Position numbers and translations under genes: made by a program
Assembly (NCBI GenBank): GCA_903871715.1
Contig: CAIQHW010000226.1
Coordinates: forward strand, 1 to 11,833
From: an uncultured bacterium
GTDB taxonomy: Bacteria; Bacteroidota; Bacteroidia; Chitinophagales; CAIODY01
Reading direction: 5' to 3'
Length of the DNA: 11,833 nt
Notes under the pieces: model-generated
Database searches by the model: none
Told to the model about the DNA's origin: nothing
What the model saw: only the letters and a program-made list of their open reading frames with translations
Part shown: in pieces, positions 1-7,137 of the stretch
Layout of the letters: each line of letters starts with the position of its first letter
How positions within the stretch are numbered: the stretch's first letter is position 1

Positions 1-49
1 GGATCAAAAGTTTAGGAAACTTCTATTCTATCCATTGAACTACGAGACC
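1..49 (-). tRNA. tRNA-Arg (CCT anticodon), 3' part cut by window edge
   Basis: Read on the minus strand from 49, the sequence gives a 7-base acceptor strand (GGTCTCG), TA, a D arm (GTTC, loop AATGGATA, GAAT) and an anticodon arm (GAAGT, loop TTCCTAA, ACTTT). Bases 34-36 of the tRNA are CCT, at window 14-16, so it should read the arginine codon AGG. The variable loop begins and the window ends there, so the T arm and 3' acceptor strand are missing. The gene lies 46 bases downstream of nuoL in the same direction. No clear promoter is visible in the gap, so it may be transcribed with nuoL or from a weak promoter. Confidence 0.9.
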
Positions 50-95
50 AATTTTTTTCAATAATGGATTTAAATGCAAAAAGGGGAATTAGGGC

Positions 96-1979
96 TTAAA
101 AAATCCACCAATGAAATACTCTCATCAAATTCAATCCAACAATGATGACTATTGCACAAACCATCATGAAAATATAAGAGCCAACTAAACCATTTTGCAT
201 GTACTTAAATGTAGTACCCAACCAGGTTACAGATTTGCCCGACATGAAAACCATTCCGTCAATTATTTTATTATCAGCTATATCAGCCCACAATTTTGAA
301 GCTGCCATAGTTGGTTTCACAAATAAAAATTCATACGCTTCATCTACATAATATTTATTTTCCAACACTTTTCCAATGCCAGTGTATTGAGCATTGTAGC
401 CGCTTACAGAGAATTTCTTTTTCGTTACAAAATAAATTGCTGCCAACCCAATAATCGTTGCTACTAATAAATAAATGCCAAACATACCTTCTTCAGTTTC
501 AGGTTTTACAGGAACAATGGCACTTAAAAATTCATTCAAATGAGGTGTTCCATGCACCAATGCAGGCAATTGAATAAATCCACCTAACAAACTTAATGCG
601 GCTAAAATCATCAATGGCAAAGTCATGGTAATAGGCGATTCATGCAAATGATGTTCTTGTTCATGCGTTCCTCTAAATGTGCCGAAGAAAGTTAAAAAGT
701 ACATTCGCAACATGTAGAAGATGGTCATCAACGCACCAACGAAAGCCAGTACGAAATAAATTTTGTTGTGATTGTAAACCGCTACCAAAATTTCATCTTT
801 AGAAACAAAACCGCTGGTAAACGGAAACCCAACAATAGCAAGCACTCCAATGGTAAACGTCCAAAAAGTAATCGGAATTTTTTTAGCTAATCCACCCATT
901 TTGGTTATATCTTGTTCGCCACTCATGGCATGTATAACAGAGCCTGCACCCAAGAACAATAATGCTTTGAAGAATGCATGTGTCATTAAATGAAACATAC
1001 CGCTGGTGAATGCACCAACGCCCAATGCCAAAAACATATACCCCAACTGACTTACAGTTGAATACGCTAATACTTTTTTAATATCTTTTTGATAAATCGC
1101 AATCGTACCTGCAAACAATGCAGTCGCTATACCAATCACAGCAATAAATTCCATCGTGAATGGAGCCAAAGAGAAAAATACATTGCTGCGAACAATCATG
1201 TAAATACCTGCCGTAACCATTGTGGCAGCATGTATCAATGCCGAAACCGGCGTTGGACCTGCCATCGCATCAGGCAACCAAGTATAAAGAGGCAACTGTG
1301 CTGATTTTCCCATTGCACCAACAAACAAACACATCGTGGTTAGAACCAACGAATGAGTTGGTACAGTTGAAAAATCAAATGCCATCACCTTAGCAAATTC
1401 AAGGCTTCCAACAAATTGATACAAGCCAAACATTCCCATCAAAAATCCCAAATCGCCAACACGATTCATGATGAATGCTTTTTTTGCGGCATCATTATAA
1501 TCTTGATTTTTGAACCAAAATCCAATCAATAAATAAGAACACAAACCAACACCTTCCCATCCGAAGAACATCAATAAATAACTTGCACCCATCACCAATG
1601 TCAGCATGCTGAAAACGAATAAATTTAAGTATGCAAAGAATTTGTGGTAGCCTGCGTCATCGTGCATGTAGCCGATAGAATAAACGTGAATTAAAAATCC
1701 GATGCCAGTGATTATCATCATCATCATCAAACTCAAATGGTCAATTTGCAAAGCGATTTCTGCTTTGAATGTGCCGATTTCTAAAAAATTGAAGAGATGA
1801 ATTACGCCAGTTGCATCTTTGAAAAACAAAGCAGCAGTGCCTACAAACGAAGCCAGCAAAGCGCCGCAGCCGATGATGCCGATAAAAGATTTTGGTAAAT
1901 TTTTTCCAAACAATCCGTTGATTAAAAATCCAACGAAGGGTGAAAGAAGAATTAAGACAGTTATAATTTCGAGTTTCAT
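96..1979 (-). CDS. nuoL: NADH-quinone oxidoreductase subunit L (complex I membrane arm)
   Basis: NuoL is the distal antiporter-like subunit of respiratory complex I, one of the membrane subunits that translocate protons during NADH:quinone oxidation. The product is 627 residues, against about 613 in E. coli, and is almost wholly hydrophobic helices. Key family residues are visible: Glu142 in the GWEGVG motif, Lys225 in GAMGKSAQLPLYTWLPDA, His250 in SALIHAATMVTAGIY, His334 and Lys338 in THAFFKALLFLGAGS, and Lys394-Asp395 in GFVSKDEIL. The C-terminal part holds the long lateral-helix region followed by a last membrane segment ending HWWIF. The start is ATG with an A-rich leader and no Shine-Dalgarno site, as is usual in Bacteroidota. 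It is the last gene of the nuoIJKL group. No nuoM follows; the next gene is a tRNA. The identification is secure. Confidence 0.98.
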   Translation of the reverse strand: MKLEIITVLILLSPFVGFLINGLFGKNLPKSFIGIIGCGALLASFVGTAALFFKDATGVIHLFNFLEIGTFKAEIALQIDHLSLMMMMIITGIGFLIHVYSIGYMHDDAGYHKFFAYLNLFVFSMLTLVMGASYLLMFFGWEGVGLCSYLLIGFWFKNQDYNDAAKKAFIMNRVGDLGFLMGMFGLYQFVGSLEFAKVMAFDFSTVPTHSLVLTTMCLFVGAMGKSAQLPLYTWLPDAMAGPTPVSALIHAATMVTAGIYMIVRSNVFFSLAPFTMEFIAVIGIATALFAGTIAIYQKDIKKVLAYSTVSQLGYMFLALGVGAFTSGMFHLMTHAFFKALLFLGAGSVIHAMSGEQDITKMGGLAKKIPITFWTFTIGVLAIVGFPFTSGFVSKDEILVAVYNHNKIYFVLAFVGALMTIFYMLRMYFLTFFGTFRGTHEQEHHLHESPITMTLPLMILAALSLLGGFIQLPALVHGTPHLNEFLSAIVPVKPETEEGMFGIYLLVATIIGLAAIYFVTKKKFSVSGYNAQYTGIGKVLENKYYVDEAYEFLFVKPTMAASKLWADIADNKIIDGMVFMSGKSVTWLGTTFKYMQNGLVGSYIFMMVCAIVIIVGLNLMRVFHWWIF

Positions 1980-1994
1980 TTTTTTTGAAGAAAG

Positions 1995-2060
1995 TTATTT
2001 GTTATTGAGTTATAAGTTATTAGGGTAGAAATTAAAAGTTGAAAATGTATTCCTAATAAC
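1995..2060. repeat. AT-rich TTAT-type repeats and 9-bp inverted repeat between nuoK and nuoL
   Basis: The 108-base gap between nuoK and nuoL holds several near-repeats of the form GTTAT(T/A)(T/A/G) at 1994-2022. An exact 9-bp inverted repeat is also present: GTTATTAGG at 2016-2024 and CCTAATAAC at 2052-2060, separated by 27 bases. It could form a weak hairpin in the nuoK-nuoL transcript. It has no G+C-rich stem or adjoining T-run, so I do not call it a terminator. Its function is unknown. Confidence 0.5.
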
Positions 2061-2087
2061 CATTAACTTTTTTCGATTAACCAAAGT

Positions 2088-2396
2088 TTACCATTTCAAT
2101 TTGTTCGCTACATTAATATCAATGCTTCGTGTGTTTCTGTAAATCATCACGATGATAGCCAAGCCCACAGACACTTCAGCAGCGGCAACGGTCATGATGA
2201 AGAATACAAACATTTGCCCAGCAGCATCATTTAGTTTTGCGCTGAAAGCCACCATCAACAGGTTTACGGCGTTCAACATTAATTCGATACACATAAAAAC
2301 CACAATCGCATTGCGGCGAATCATTACGCCCACCATTCCAATGATGAACAACGCCATGCTTAAGTAAATGTATTTATCGATGAAAATTTCTTGCAT
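2088..2396 (-). CDS. nuoK: NADH-quinone oxidoreductase subunit K
   Basis: NuoK is a small membrane subunit of complex I with three transmembrane helices and takes part in proton translocation. The product has 102 residues, the normal family length of about 100. Three hydrophobic segments are visible, with the two conserved membrane glutamates: Glu38 in FMCIELMLNAVNL and Glu74 in AAAEVSVGLAI. The segment LMLNAVNL is a family hallmark. It starts with ATG after an A/T-only leader. It is separated from nuoJ by 83 bases and from nuoL by 108 bases, which is looser than the tight or overlapping spacing common in nuo operons. Both gaps carry repeat-like sequence. The call is secure. Confidence 0.97.
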   Translation of the reverse strand: MQEIFIDKYIYLSMALFIIGMVGVMIRRNAIVVFMCIELMLNAVNLLMVAFSAKLNDAAGQMFVFFIMTVAAAEVSVGLAIIVMIYRNTRSIDINVANKLKW

Positions 2397-2414
2397 TTTT
2401 TATTTTATTTTTTT

Positions 2415-2439
2415 GCCACAAAGGCACAAAGACTCAGAG
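2415..2439. repeat. Short CACAAAG-type intergenic repeat upstream of nuoK
   Basis: The plus strand reads GCCACAAAGGCACAAAG followed by ACTCAGAG, two copies of CACAAAG offset by eight bases, next to a run of A/T. On the minus strand it appears as CTTTGTGCCTTTGTGGC. From memory, very similar strings (CTTTGTGnCTTTGTGG) occur many times between genes in Bacteroidota genomes, so this is probably one copy of a dispersed short repeat. It sits in the nuoJ-nuoK gap and may account for its size. Confidence 0.5.
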
Positions 2440-2479
2440 TTTTTATAGATGATTTTCATTTGCTCATCATCTAATTTCC

Positions 2480-3025
2480 TCATTCACTAATTTGCATTTT
2501 CTCTTTTTTCCCCAATACCACTGCACCAATCATAGCACTCAAAATCAAAATGGAAATGGCTTCAAAAGGAAAAACATAATCTTTAAACAAAACCCAACCT
2601 AGATTTTGAATCAACCCTACATTAGAATGATTAGGAATTTGCATTGGCATAACGTTCATGACAGGTTCAGCATCGCCTATTGATTTTCGTAAAGCTGCAG
2701 TGAACAACAATAATAATGTGCCACCAACAATCACACCTGCAAATTTCATCAGGTTGCTTTTTACTGGTTCTGATTCAGCATTTAGGTTCAACAACATCAC
2801 AGTAAAAAGGAACAAAACCATGATGGCGCCTGCATACACAATCATTTGCACGATGGCTAAAAATTGTGCATTCAGCAACACATAATTGGCTGCAATGGCA
2901 AACATCGTGAGTACCAAATATAAACAACTGTGAATTGGATTTTTCGCCGTGATAACCATGATGGCAAAGAAAATGGCAATAAATGCTAAAAAGAAAAAAA
3001 TATAGTTTGGTAAATTTGCTATCAT
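2480..3025 (-). CDS. nuoJ: NADH-quinone oxidoreductase subunit J
   Basis: NuoJ is a membrane subunit of complex I at the junction between the quinone module and the antiporter-like subunits. The product has 181 residues, within the family range, and about five hydrophobic helices. The conserved third helix is clear: residues 60-80 contain QMIVYAGAIMVLFLFTVML, including the YAGAIMVLF motif that includes the pi-bulge region involved in coupling. Early motifs NPIHSCLYLVLT and FAIAANYVLLNAQFLA also match the family. The ATG overlaps the nuoI stop codon in an ATGA arrangement (3022-3025), so translation of nuoI and nuoJ is probably coupled. The C-terminal tail is short and charged (GKKEKMQISE). 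Identification is secure. Confidence 0.97.
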   Translation of the reverse strand: MIANLPNYIFFFLAFIAIFFAIMVITAKNPIHSCLYLVLTMFAIAANYVLLNAQFLAIVQMIVYAGAIMVLFLFTVMLLNLNAESEPVKSNLMKFAGVIVGGTLLLLFTAALRKSIGDAEPVMNVMPMQIPNHSNVGLIQNLGWVLFKDYVFPFEAISILILSAMIGAVVLGKKEKMQISE

Positions 3026-3558
3026 GCTTTTTGTGCTTGAAGTTGTGCTCTAACTTGTTGATGACTTTCGGTTAATGGAACTAACAAACGGTCTTTGCCG
3101 TAAATAAAATCTTTGCGTTCGAAACTGGCTGGAGCTGGCTTTGTTTCCAAGAAGATTGCCTCCTTTGGGCAAGCTTCTTCGCAAAATCCACAGAAGATGC
3201 AACGCAACATATTGATTTCATAAGTGGCCGCATATTTCTCTTCACGGTATAAATTTTCTTCGCCTTTTTCTCTTTCCGCAGCAACCATTGTTATCGCTTC
3301 GGCTGGGCAACTCACTGCGCAAAGTCCGCAAGCAGTGCAGCGTTCAGCACCTTTTTCATCACGTTTTAATTCGTGTAACCCACGAAAAACAGGGCTGAAA
3401 GGGCGTTGCACCTCGGGATATTGAACGGTTGCTTTTTTCTTAAATAAATGTTTGATAGTTATTGCCATGCCGCCAAAAATGGCTGGCAAATACATTCGTT
3501 CCAACAGCGTCATTTGCCGTTGTTCCATCACTTTTTTTCGGTTTGATAAATTATACAT
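3022..3558 (-). CDS. nuoI: NADH-quinone oxidoreductase subunit I (2x[4Fe-4S] ferredoxin subunit)
   Basis: NuoI carries iron-sulfur clusters N6a and N6b of complex I and passes electrons toward the quinone site. Both complete ferredoxin motifs are present: CTACGLCAVSCP and CIFCGFCEEACP, each CxxCxxCxxxCP, so all eight cluster ligands are intact. Other family signatures are RPFSPVFRGLHELKRDEKGAERC and the segment EEKYAATYEINMLRC. The open frame extends upstream to 3714, but that extension would run through the promoter region and has no family character. I choose ATG at 3558 (178 residues) because its NLSNRKKV N-terminus resembles NuoI of related Bacteroidota as I remember them. ATG at 3528 (168 residues) is the alternative. 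The stop overlaps the nuoJ start. The gene upstream is not nuoH but a serine hydrolase. Confidence 0.95.
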   Translation of the reverse strand: MYNLSNRKKVMEQRQMTLLERMYLPAIFGGMAITIKHLFKKKATVQYPEVQRPFSPVFRGLHELKRDEKGAERCTACGLCAVSCPAEAITMVAAEREKGEENLYREEKYAATYEINMLRCIFCGFCEEACPKEAIFLETKPAPASFERKDFIYGKDRLLVPLTESHQQVRAQLQAQKA

Positions 3559-3576
3559 GAATTTTGTAGCGTTGCG

Positions 3577-3611
3577 CAAAAGTAAAAAAAGAAGTTGGAA
3601 TTTAGGGCAAA
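3577..3611 (-). promoter_or_regulatory. Candidate Bacteroidota-type promoter for nuoIJKL
   Basis: The minus strand carries TACTTTTG at 3584-3577, an exact match to the Bacteroidota -7 consensus TAnnTTTG. TTTG lies upstream at 3611-3608 with a 23-base spacer, the upper end of the reported range. Transcription would start near 3570, about a dozen bases before the ATG at 3558. This fits nuoIJKL being its own transcription unit. It is based on motif matching only. Confidence 0.55.
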
Positions 3612-3685
3612 GAAAATCGAAAATTGGGGATGAAATTTTATTACCAAAAATAAAATGATTGGTGTAAGACTTTCGTTGAAAAAAG

Positions 3686-4906
3686 TTATTTTTCCGAATC
3701 TTCATCACTAGCATCCAAGCCCGAAGATTTTGTACCTGATAAAATATCTAAAATAGGTTGGATTTGGTAATTGGCAAAATTAGAATTGTTGCCCAATACA
3801 ATTACCGTGGTTCTATCATTCAATCCTCGAAAATAAGAGTTGTTAAATTGATGCCACCAACCATTGTGGAACACAGCTTTTAGTGTTGGCGAATACACAA
3901 TCATGCGCCATCCATAGCCATAATTTTTCATGCCTTGTTTTTCAAAACTATGCGGCTGATAAGCCTCTTCCAATGTTTCTTTTTTTAACAATTTAAATTC
4001 GTACAAGCTGCAATCCCATTTCCACATATCACTAATAGAAGTGTAAACACCTTTGTCGCCAGTTACGCCATCTGTAAAATCAAAACCGCCTTTAATCCAG
4101 TTGCTGCGGCTATATCCGCAAGCTTTGTTGGTACATTTTTCATAACTATCGGGCGAATAAATCCACGAATCATTCATACCCAATGGCTTGAAAATATTTT
4201 GCTCCATATAGTTGGCAAAACTCATTCCGCTAATTTTTTCTACAATCGCAGCCAACACCGCAAAGTTGGTGTTGCAATACTCAAAGTGGCTGTTGGGGCG
4301 GCTTGCGATTGGTGGATGATGCATTGCCATCATTTCCATCAAATCCAAATTCGTCATGTATTGCGTTTTGCTTTTCCAAAATGTTGGTGCAAAATTCAAG
4401 TAATTTGGCAAGCCACTTCTGTGGCTCAGCAACAATTTTATCGAAACATTTTGATAAGGAAAATCTGGAAAAAATTTCTGAACCACATCATCATAACCCA
4501 ACATTCCTTTTTCGATTAACTGCATAATAGCCACTGCTGTAAAGGGTTTTGATGTTGATGCTAATTGAAATGCAGTATGTTCATTGATGGACATTTGATT
4601 TTGATAATCAGCCCAACCATTCCAATTTTGATAAATAATTTGTCCCCATTGCGCCACCAATATGGCACCATTAAATCCTTGCTTTACTTTGATGTGAAAA
4701 AATGAATCGAGCTTTCTGCTTTTTTCTGGACCTCCAATTTTTTTAAAAATAGCTGCCGAGCGTAAACTATCAGCATTTGATTTCTTCGTAAACTCAATCT
4801 TGTTGTGGCTTTCAGCCGAATGACAACTGCTGTTTAAAATTCCAAACCAAAGCAATATGCTGATAAATAAATTCACGTTGAAGAAATTTTTTGTGGTAAA
4901 AATCAT
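3686..4906 (-). CDS. Serine hydrolase, beta-lactamase/penicillin-binding family (class C-like), probable lipoprotein
   Basis: This product belongs to the beta-lactamase (Pfam Beta-lactamase) serine hydrolase superfamily, which includes esterases, D-amino-acid peptidases and class C beta-lactamases. It has 406 residues. The three active-site elements are present: S117-T-S-K120 (SxxK, nucleophile and general base), Y210-C-N212 (YxN) and H347-N-G349 (the HxG version of the KTG box). The HxG box is more common in esterase or peptidase-like members than in true beta-lactamases. The N-terminus has a hydrophobic segment ending NSSC at residues 25-28, a loose lipobox, so the protein is probably a lipoprotein anchored in the envelope. 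A CTNKAC pair of cysteines lies at 258-263. It is transcribed alone, divergent from the ABC gene. Substrate cannot be told from sequence, and I see no specific reason to predict antibiotic resistance. Confidence 0.9.
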   Translation of the reverse strand: MIFTTKNFFNVNLFISILLWFGILNSSCHSAESHNKIEFTKKSNADSLRSAAIFKKIGGPEKSRKLDSFFHIKVKQGFNGAILVAQWGQIIYQNWNGWADYQNQMSINEHTAFQLASTSKPFTAVAIMQLIEKGMLGYDDVVQKFFPDFPYQNVSIKLLLSHRSGLPNYLNFAPTFWKSKTQYMTNLDLMEMMAMHHPPIASRPNSHFEYCNTNFAVLAAIVEKISGMSFANYMEQNIFKPLGMNDSWIYSPDSYEKCTNKACGYSRSNWIKGGFDFTDGVTGDKGVYTSISDMWKWDCSLYEFKLLKKETLEEAYQPHSFEKQGMKNYGYGWRMIVYSPTLKAVFHNGWWHQFNNSYFRGLNDRTTVIVLGNNSNFANYQIQPILDILSGTKSSGLDASDEDSEK

Positions 4907-5009
4907 TTTAAAAATTGCAAAACATTTTTGAATTCTATTTCAAAAAAATGTCGATTTTACAAAAATGAAAAATAATTTTCGTTAAAAAATTAAAACGCAA
5001 AAGCATTTT

Positions 5010-5084
5010 GTATCGCATGTTGGTTGAATTTTCAGAAAAGTGTACAATCCATTTTTTGTTCGCAAAAATTCAACCACAGCATAC
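5010..5084. repeat. Long interrupted inverted repeat in the divergent intergenic region
   Basis: TGGTTGAATTTT at 5021-5032 is repeated exactly in inverted form as AAAATTCAACCA at 5065-5076, separated by 32 bases. Outside this core the pairing continues imperfectly (GTAT-GC at 5010-5015 against GCATAC at 5079-5084), giving arms of about 20 bases. A second, shorter inverted pair, AAGTGTAC (5038-5045) and GTACACTT (5119-5126), straddles the right arm. The element lies between the divergently transcribed serine hydrolase and ABC ATPase genes. It could be an operator, a cruciform or a small repeat element; nothing here decides which. The rest of the 4907-5162 gap shows no exact TAnnTTTG box on either strand. 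Confidence 0.6.
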
Positions 5085-5162
5085 AATTTCAAATAGTGAT
5101 GTTGATTTTAAAATTTTAGTACACTTCAATCCATTGTATCTTGTTATCGAAAAAAAATCATC

Positions 5163-6947
5163 ATGCCTTTATTGAGCATCAAAAATCTTTGTACGCAATT
5201 TAAAACCGAAAATGGTTGTACAACTGCTGTAAACTCCATCAGTTTCGATGTGCAGGCTGGCGAAACGATAGGTATTGTGGGCGAATCGGGTTCGGGAAAA
5301 TCGGTTACAGCTTTATCGGTGATGCGATTAATTCAAAATAATTTAGGCAAAATTGCAGATGGCGAAATATTTTATGAAATAAAAAATGGAGCACAAATTG
5401 ACTTATTGAAATTACCTGAAAATGAAATGCGCAAATTTCGTGGCAATGAAATGGCAATGATTTTTCAAGAACCGATGACTTCGCTTAATCCTGTTTTTAC
5501 TTGTGCTAATCAAGTATCGGAGGCGATAATGTTGCATCAACATGTGTCAAAAAAAATTGCCGAGCAAAAAACTATTGAGTGGTTTGAAAAAGTAAAATTG
5601 CCAAACCCAAAAAATATTTTTGAAAAATATCCACATCAATTGAGCGGCGGACAAAAACAACGGGTAATGATTGCGATGGCAATGTGTTGCCAACCACGAT
5701 TGTTGATTGCCGACGAACCTACCACAGCATTGGATGTTACAGTGCAAGCCAACATTTTAACATTGATGAAAGAATTGCAACAGCAACACCAAATGAGCAT
5801 GATTTTTATTTCGCACGATTTGGGTGTGGTAGCTGAAATTGCAGATAGAATTGTGGTGATGTACAAAGGAAATATTGTAGAACAAGGCTTGGTGCAAGAA
5901 ATTTTTGAATCCCCTAAACATTCCTACACCAAAGGATTGCTGGCTTGCCGTCCACCAATTTTAAAGCGATTAAAACGATTGCCTGTGATGAGCGATTTTT
6001 TGCAGGAAGATGGAAAGGGAAAAATATTTTCATCACCAGAAATAAAAATTGGGAACAGTTTTTCTGAATCAGAAAATGAAATTTCGATGCAAGAAATGGA
6101 TGAGCGATTAAAACATTTGGTGCAGCAAAAAAAGATTTTGGAAGTGAAAAATTTGGTAGTTCAATTTCCAACAAAACGAAATTGGTTGGGTAAACCTCTT
6201 GAATTTACAAATGCTGTAAACGATGTTAGTTTTGATGTGCATCAAGGTGAAACATTAGGACTGGTGGGCGAAAGCGGCTGTGGTAAAACTACTTTAGGTA
6301 AAACAATTTTGGGATTGCAAGAAGCAAAAAGTGGTGAAATAATTTTTGATGGAAAAAACATTTTACAACTTTCAGGCAATGATTTAATTGCGGTACGTAA
6401 GCGATTGCAAATTATTTTTCAAGACCCTTACAGTAGCTTAAACCCACGAATGACGGTGGGTGCAGCCATTCAAGAACCCATGCAAGTGCATGGGTTATTT
6501 GCCAATAAAATAGAGCGATTTGAAAAAACAATTTCGCTATTGGAAAAAGTAAATCTTAATCCCGAGCATTATCATCTTTATCCGCATGAGTTTAGCGGTG
6601 GGCAACGCCAGCGAATTGCGATTGCACGGGCTTTAGCGGTTAATCCTGAATTTATTATTTGTGATGAATCAGTATCGGCTTTGGATACAAGTGTGCAAGC
6701 CCAAGTGTTGAATTTGCTCACCAATTTGCGCTATGAATTTGGCTTTAGCTACATTTTTATTTCGCACGATTTATCAGTTGTAAATTTTATGAGTGATAGA
6801 ATTATGGTGATGAATAAAGGAGCGATGGAAGAAATAGATTCGGCATCAGAAGTATATCTGCATCCGAAATCTAGTTACACCAAGAGCTTGATAGCAGCTA
6901 TTCCACAAGGTAAAAGGCTTTCAACTGTGGAAAATGAAAATAGCTAA
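5163..6947 (+). CDS. Fused double ATP-binding subunit of an oligopeptide/dipeptide-type ABC importer
   Basis: This 594-residue cytoplasmic protein joins two complete ABC ATPase domains of the Dpp/Opp family, as in E. coli GsiA or YejF. Domain 1 has Walker A GESGSGKS (40-47), Q102, signature LSGGQ (160-164), Walker B with D184-E185 and switch His218. Domain 2 has Walker A GESGCGKT (369-376), Q420, signature FSGGQ (477-481), Walker B with D501-E502 and His535. Both catalytic glutamates are present, so both sites could be active. In domain 2 the usual DEP is DES. Each domain is followed by the oligopeptide-transporter tail (SPKHSYTKGLL and HPKSSYTKSLIAAIP). ATP hydrolysis would power uptake of peptides or similar molecules, but no permease or binding protein is encoded in the window. 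The ATG at 5163 has no Shine-Dalgarno site. It is the only plus-strand gene here. Confidence 0.95.
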   Translation: MPLLSIKNLCTQFKTENGCTTAVNSISFDVQAGETIGIVGESGSGKSVTALSVMRLIQNNLGKIADGEIFYEIKNGAQIDLLKLPENEMRKFRGNEMAMIFQEPMTSLNPVFTCANQVSEAIMLHQHVSKKIAEQKTIEWFEKVKLPNPKNIFEKYPHQLSGGQKQRVMIAMAMCCQPRLLIADEPTTALDVTVQANILTLMKELQQQHQMSMIFISHDLGVVAEIADRIVVMYKGNIVEQGLVQEIFESPKHSYTKGLLACRPPILKRLKRLPVMSDFLQEDGKGKIFSSPEIKIGNSFSESENEISMQEMDERLKHLVQQKKILEVKNLVVQFPTKRNWLGKPLEFTNAVNDVSFDVHQGETLGLVGESGCGKTTLGKTILGLQEAKSGEIIFDGKNILQLSGNDLIAVRKRLQIIFQDPYSSLNPRMTVGAAIQEPMQVHGLFANKIERFEKTISLLEKVNLNPEHYHLYPHEFSGGQRQRIAIARALAVNPEFIICDESVSALDTSVQAQVLNLLTNLRYEFGFSYIFISHDLSVVNFMSDRIMVMNKGAMEEIDSASEVYLHPKSSYTKSLIAAIPQGKRLSTVENENS

Positions 6948-7137
6948 TCACAGCTATAATATGGTTGTTGCAGTTTTGAAATATTGCAATCGGGTTGTCA
7001 AATTCCCTAAATTATACAACACCCTTTATAATAGACTAATTTGCAAAGTTTTGTACAGTTTTTTATTGTTCGTAAGTGTATTTTCAATTTTATTTAGAAG
7101 TACAATTATTTTCCTTTTATAGCATAGAATAGGTAAA

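Noticed and set aside
1..95. tRNA next to nuoL as an attachment site for an integrated element
   Set aside because: No integrase, direct repeat or foreign genes are visible; the adjacent genes are core respiratory genes.
1089..1304. Plus-strand open frame of 71 residues within nuoL
   Set aside because: It is a shadow of the nuoL coding sequence, has no family character and a residue mix typical of an antisense frame.
4199..4527. Two plus-strand open frames (106 and 74 residues) opposite the serine hydrolase
   Set aside because: They lie entirely within a well-supported gene on the other strand and look like random translation.
3686..4906. Serine hydrolase as an antibiotic-resistance beta-lactamase
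   Set aside because: The fold and SxxK/YxN motifs fit the superfamily, but the third box is HNG, not KTG, and such proteins are mostly esterases or peptidases; resistance cannot be claimed.
6940..6957. ATAGCT/AGCTAT inverted repeat at the end of the ABC gene as a terminator
   Set aside because: The stem is only 6 bp, is A/T-rich and has no T-run after it.
6934..7122. Short plus-strand frame after the ABC gene, hydrophobic at its end
   Set aside because: It overlaps the end of the ABC gene, has no recognisable similarity, and hydrophobicity is expected from T-rich sequence. It is not supported as a gene.
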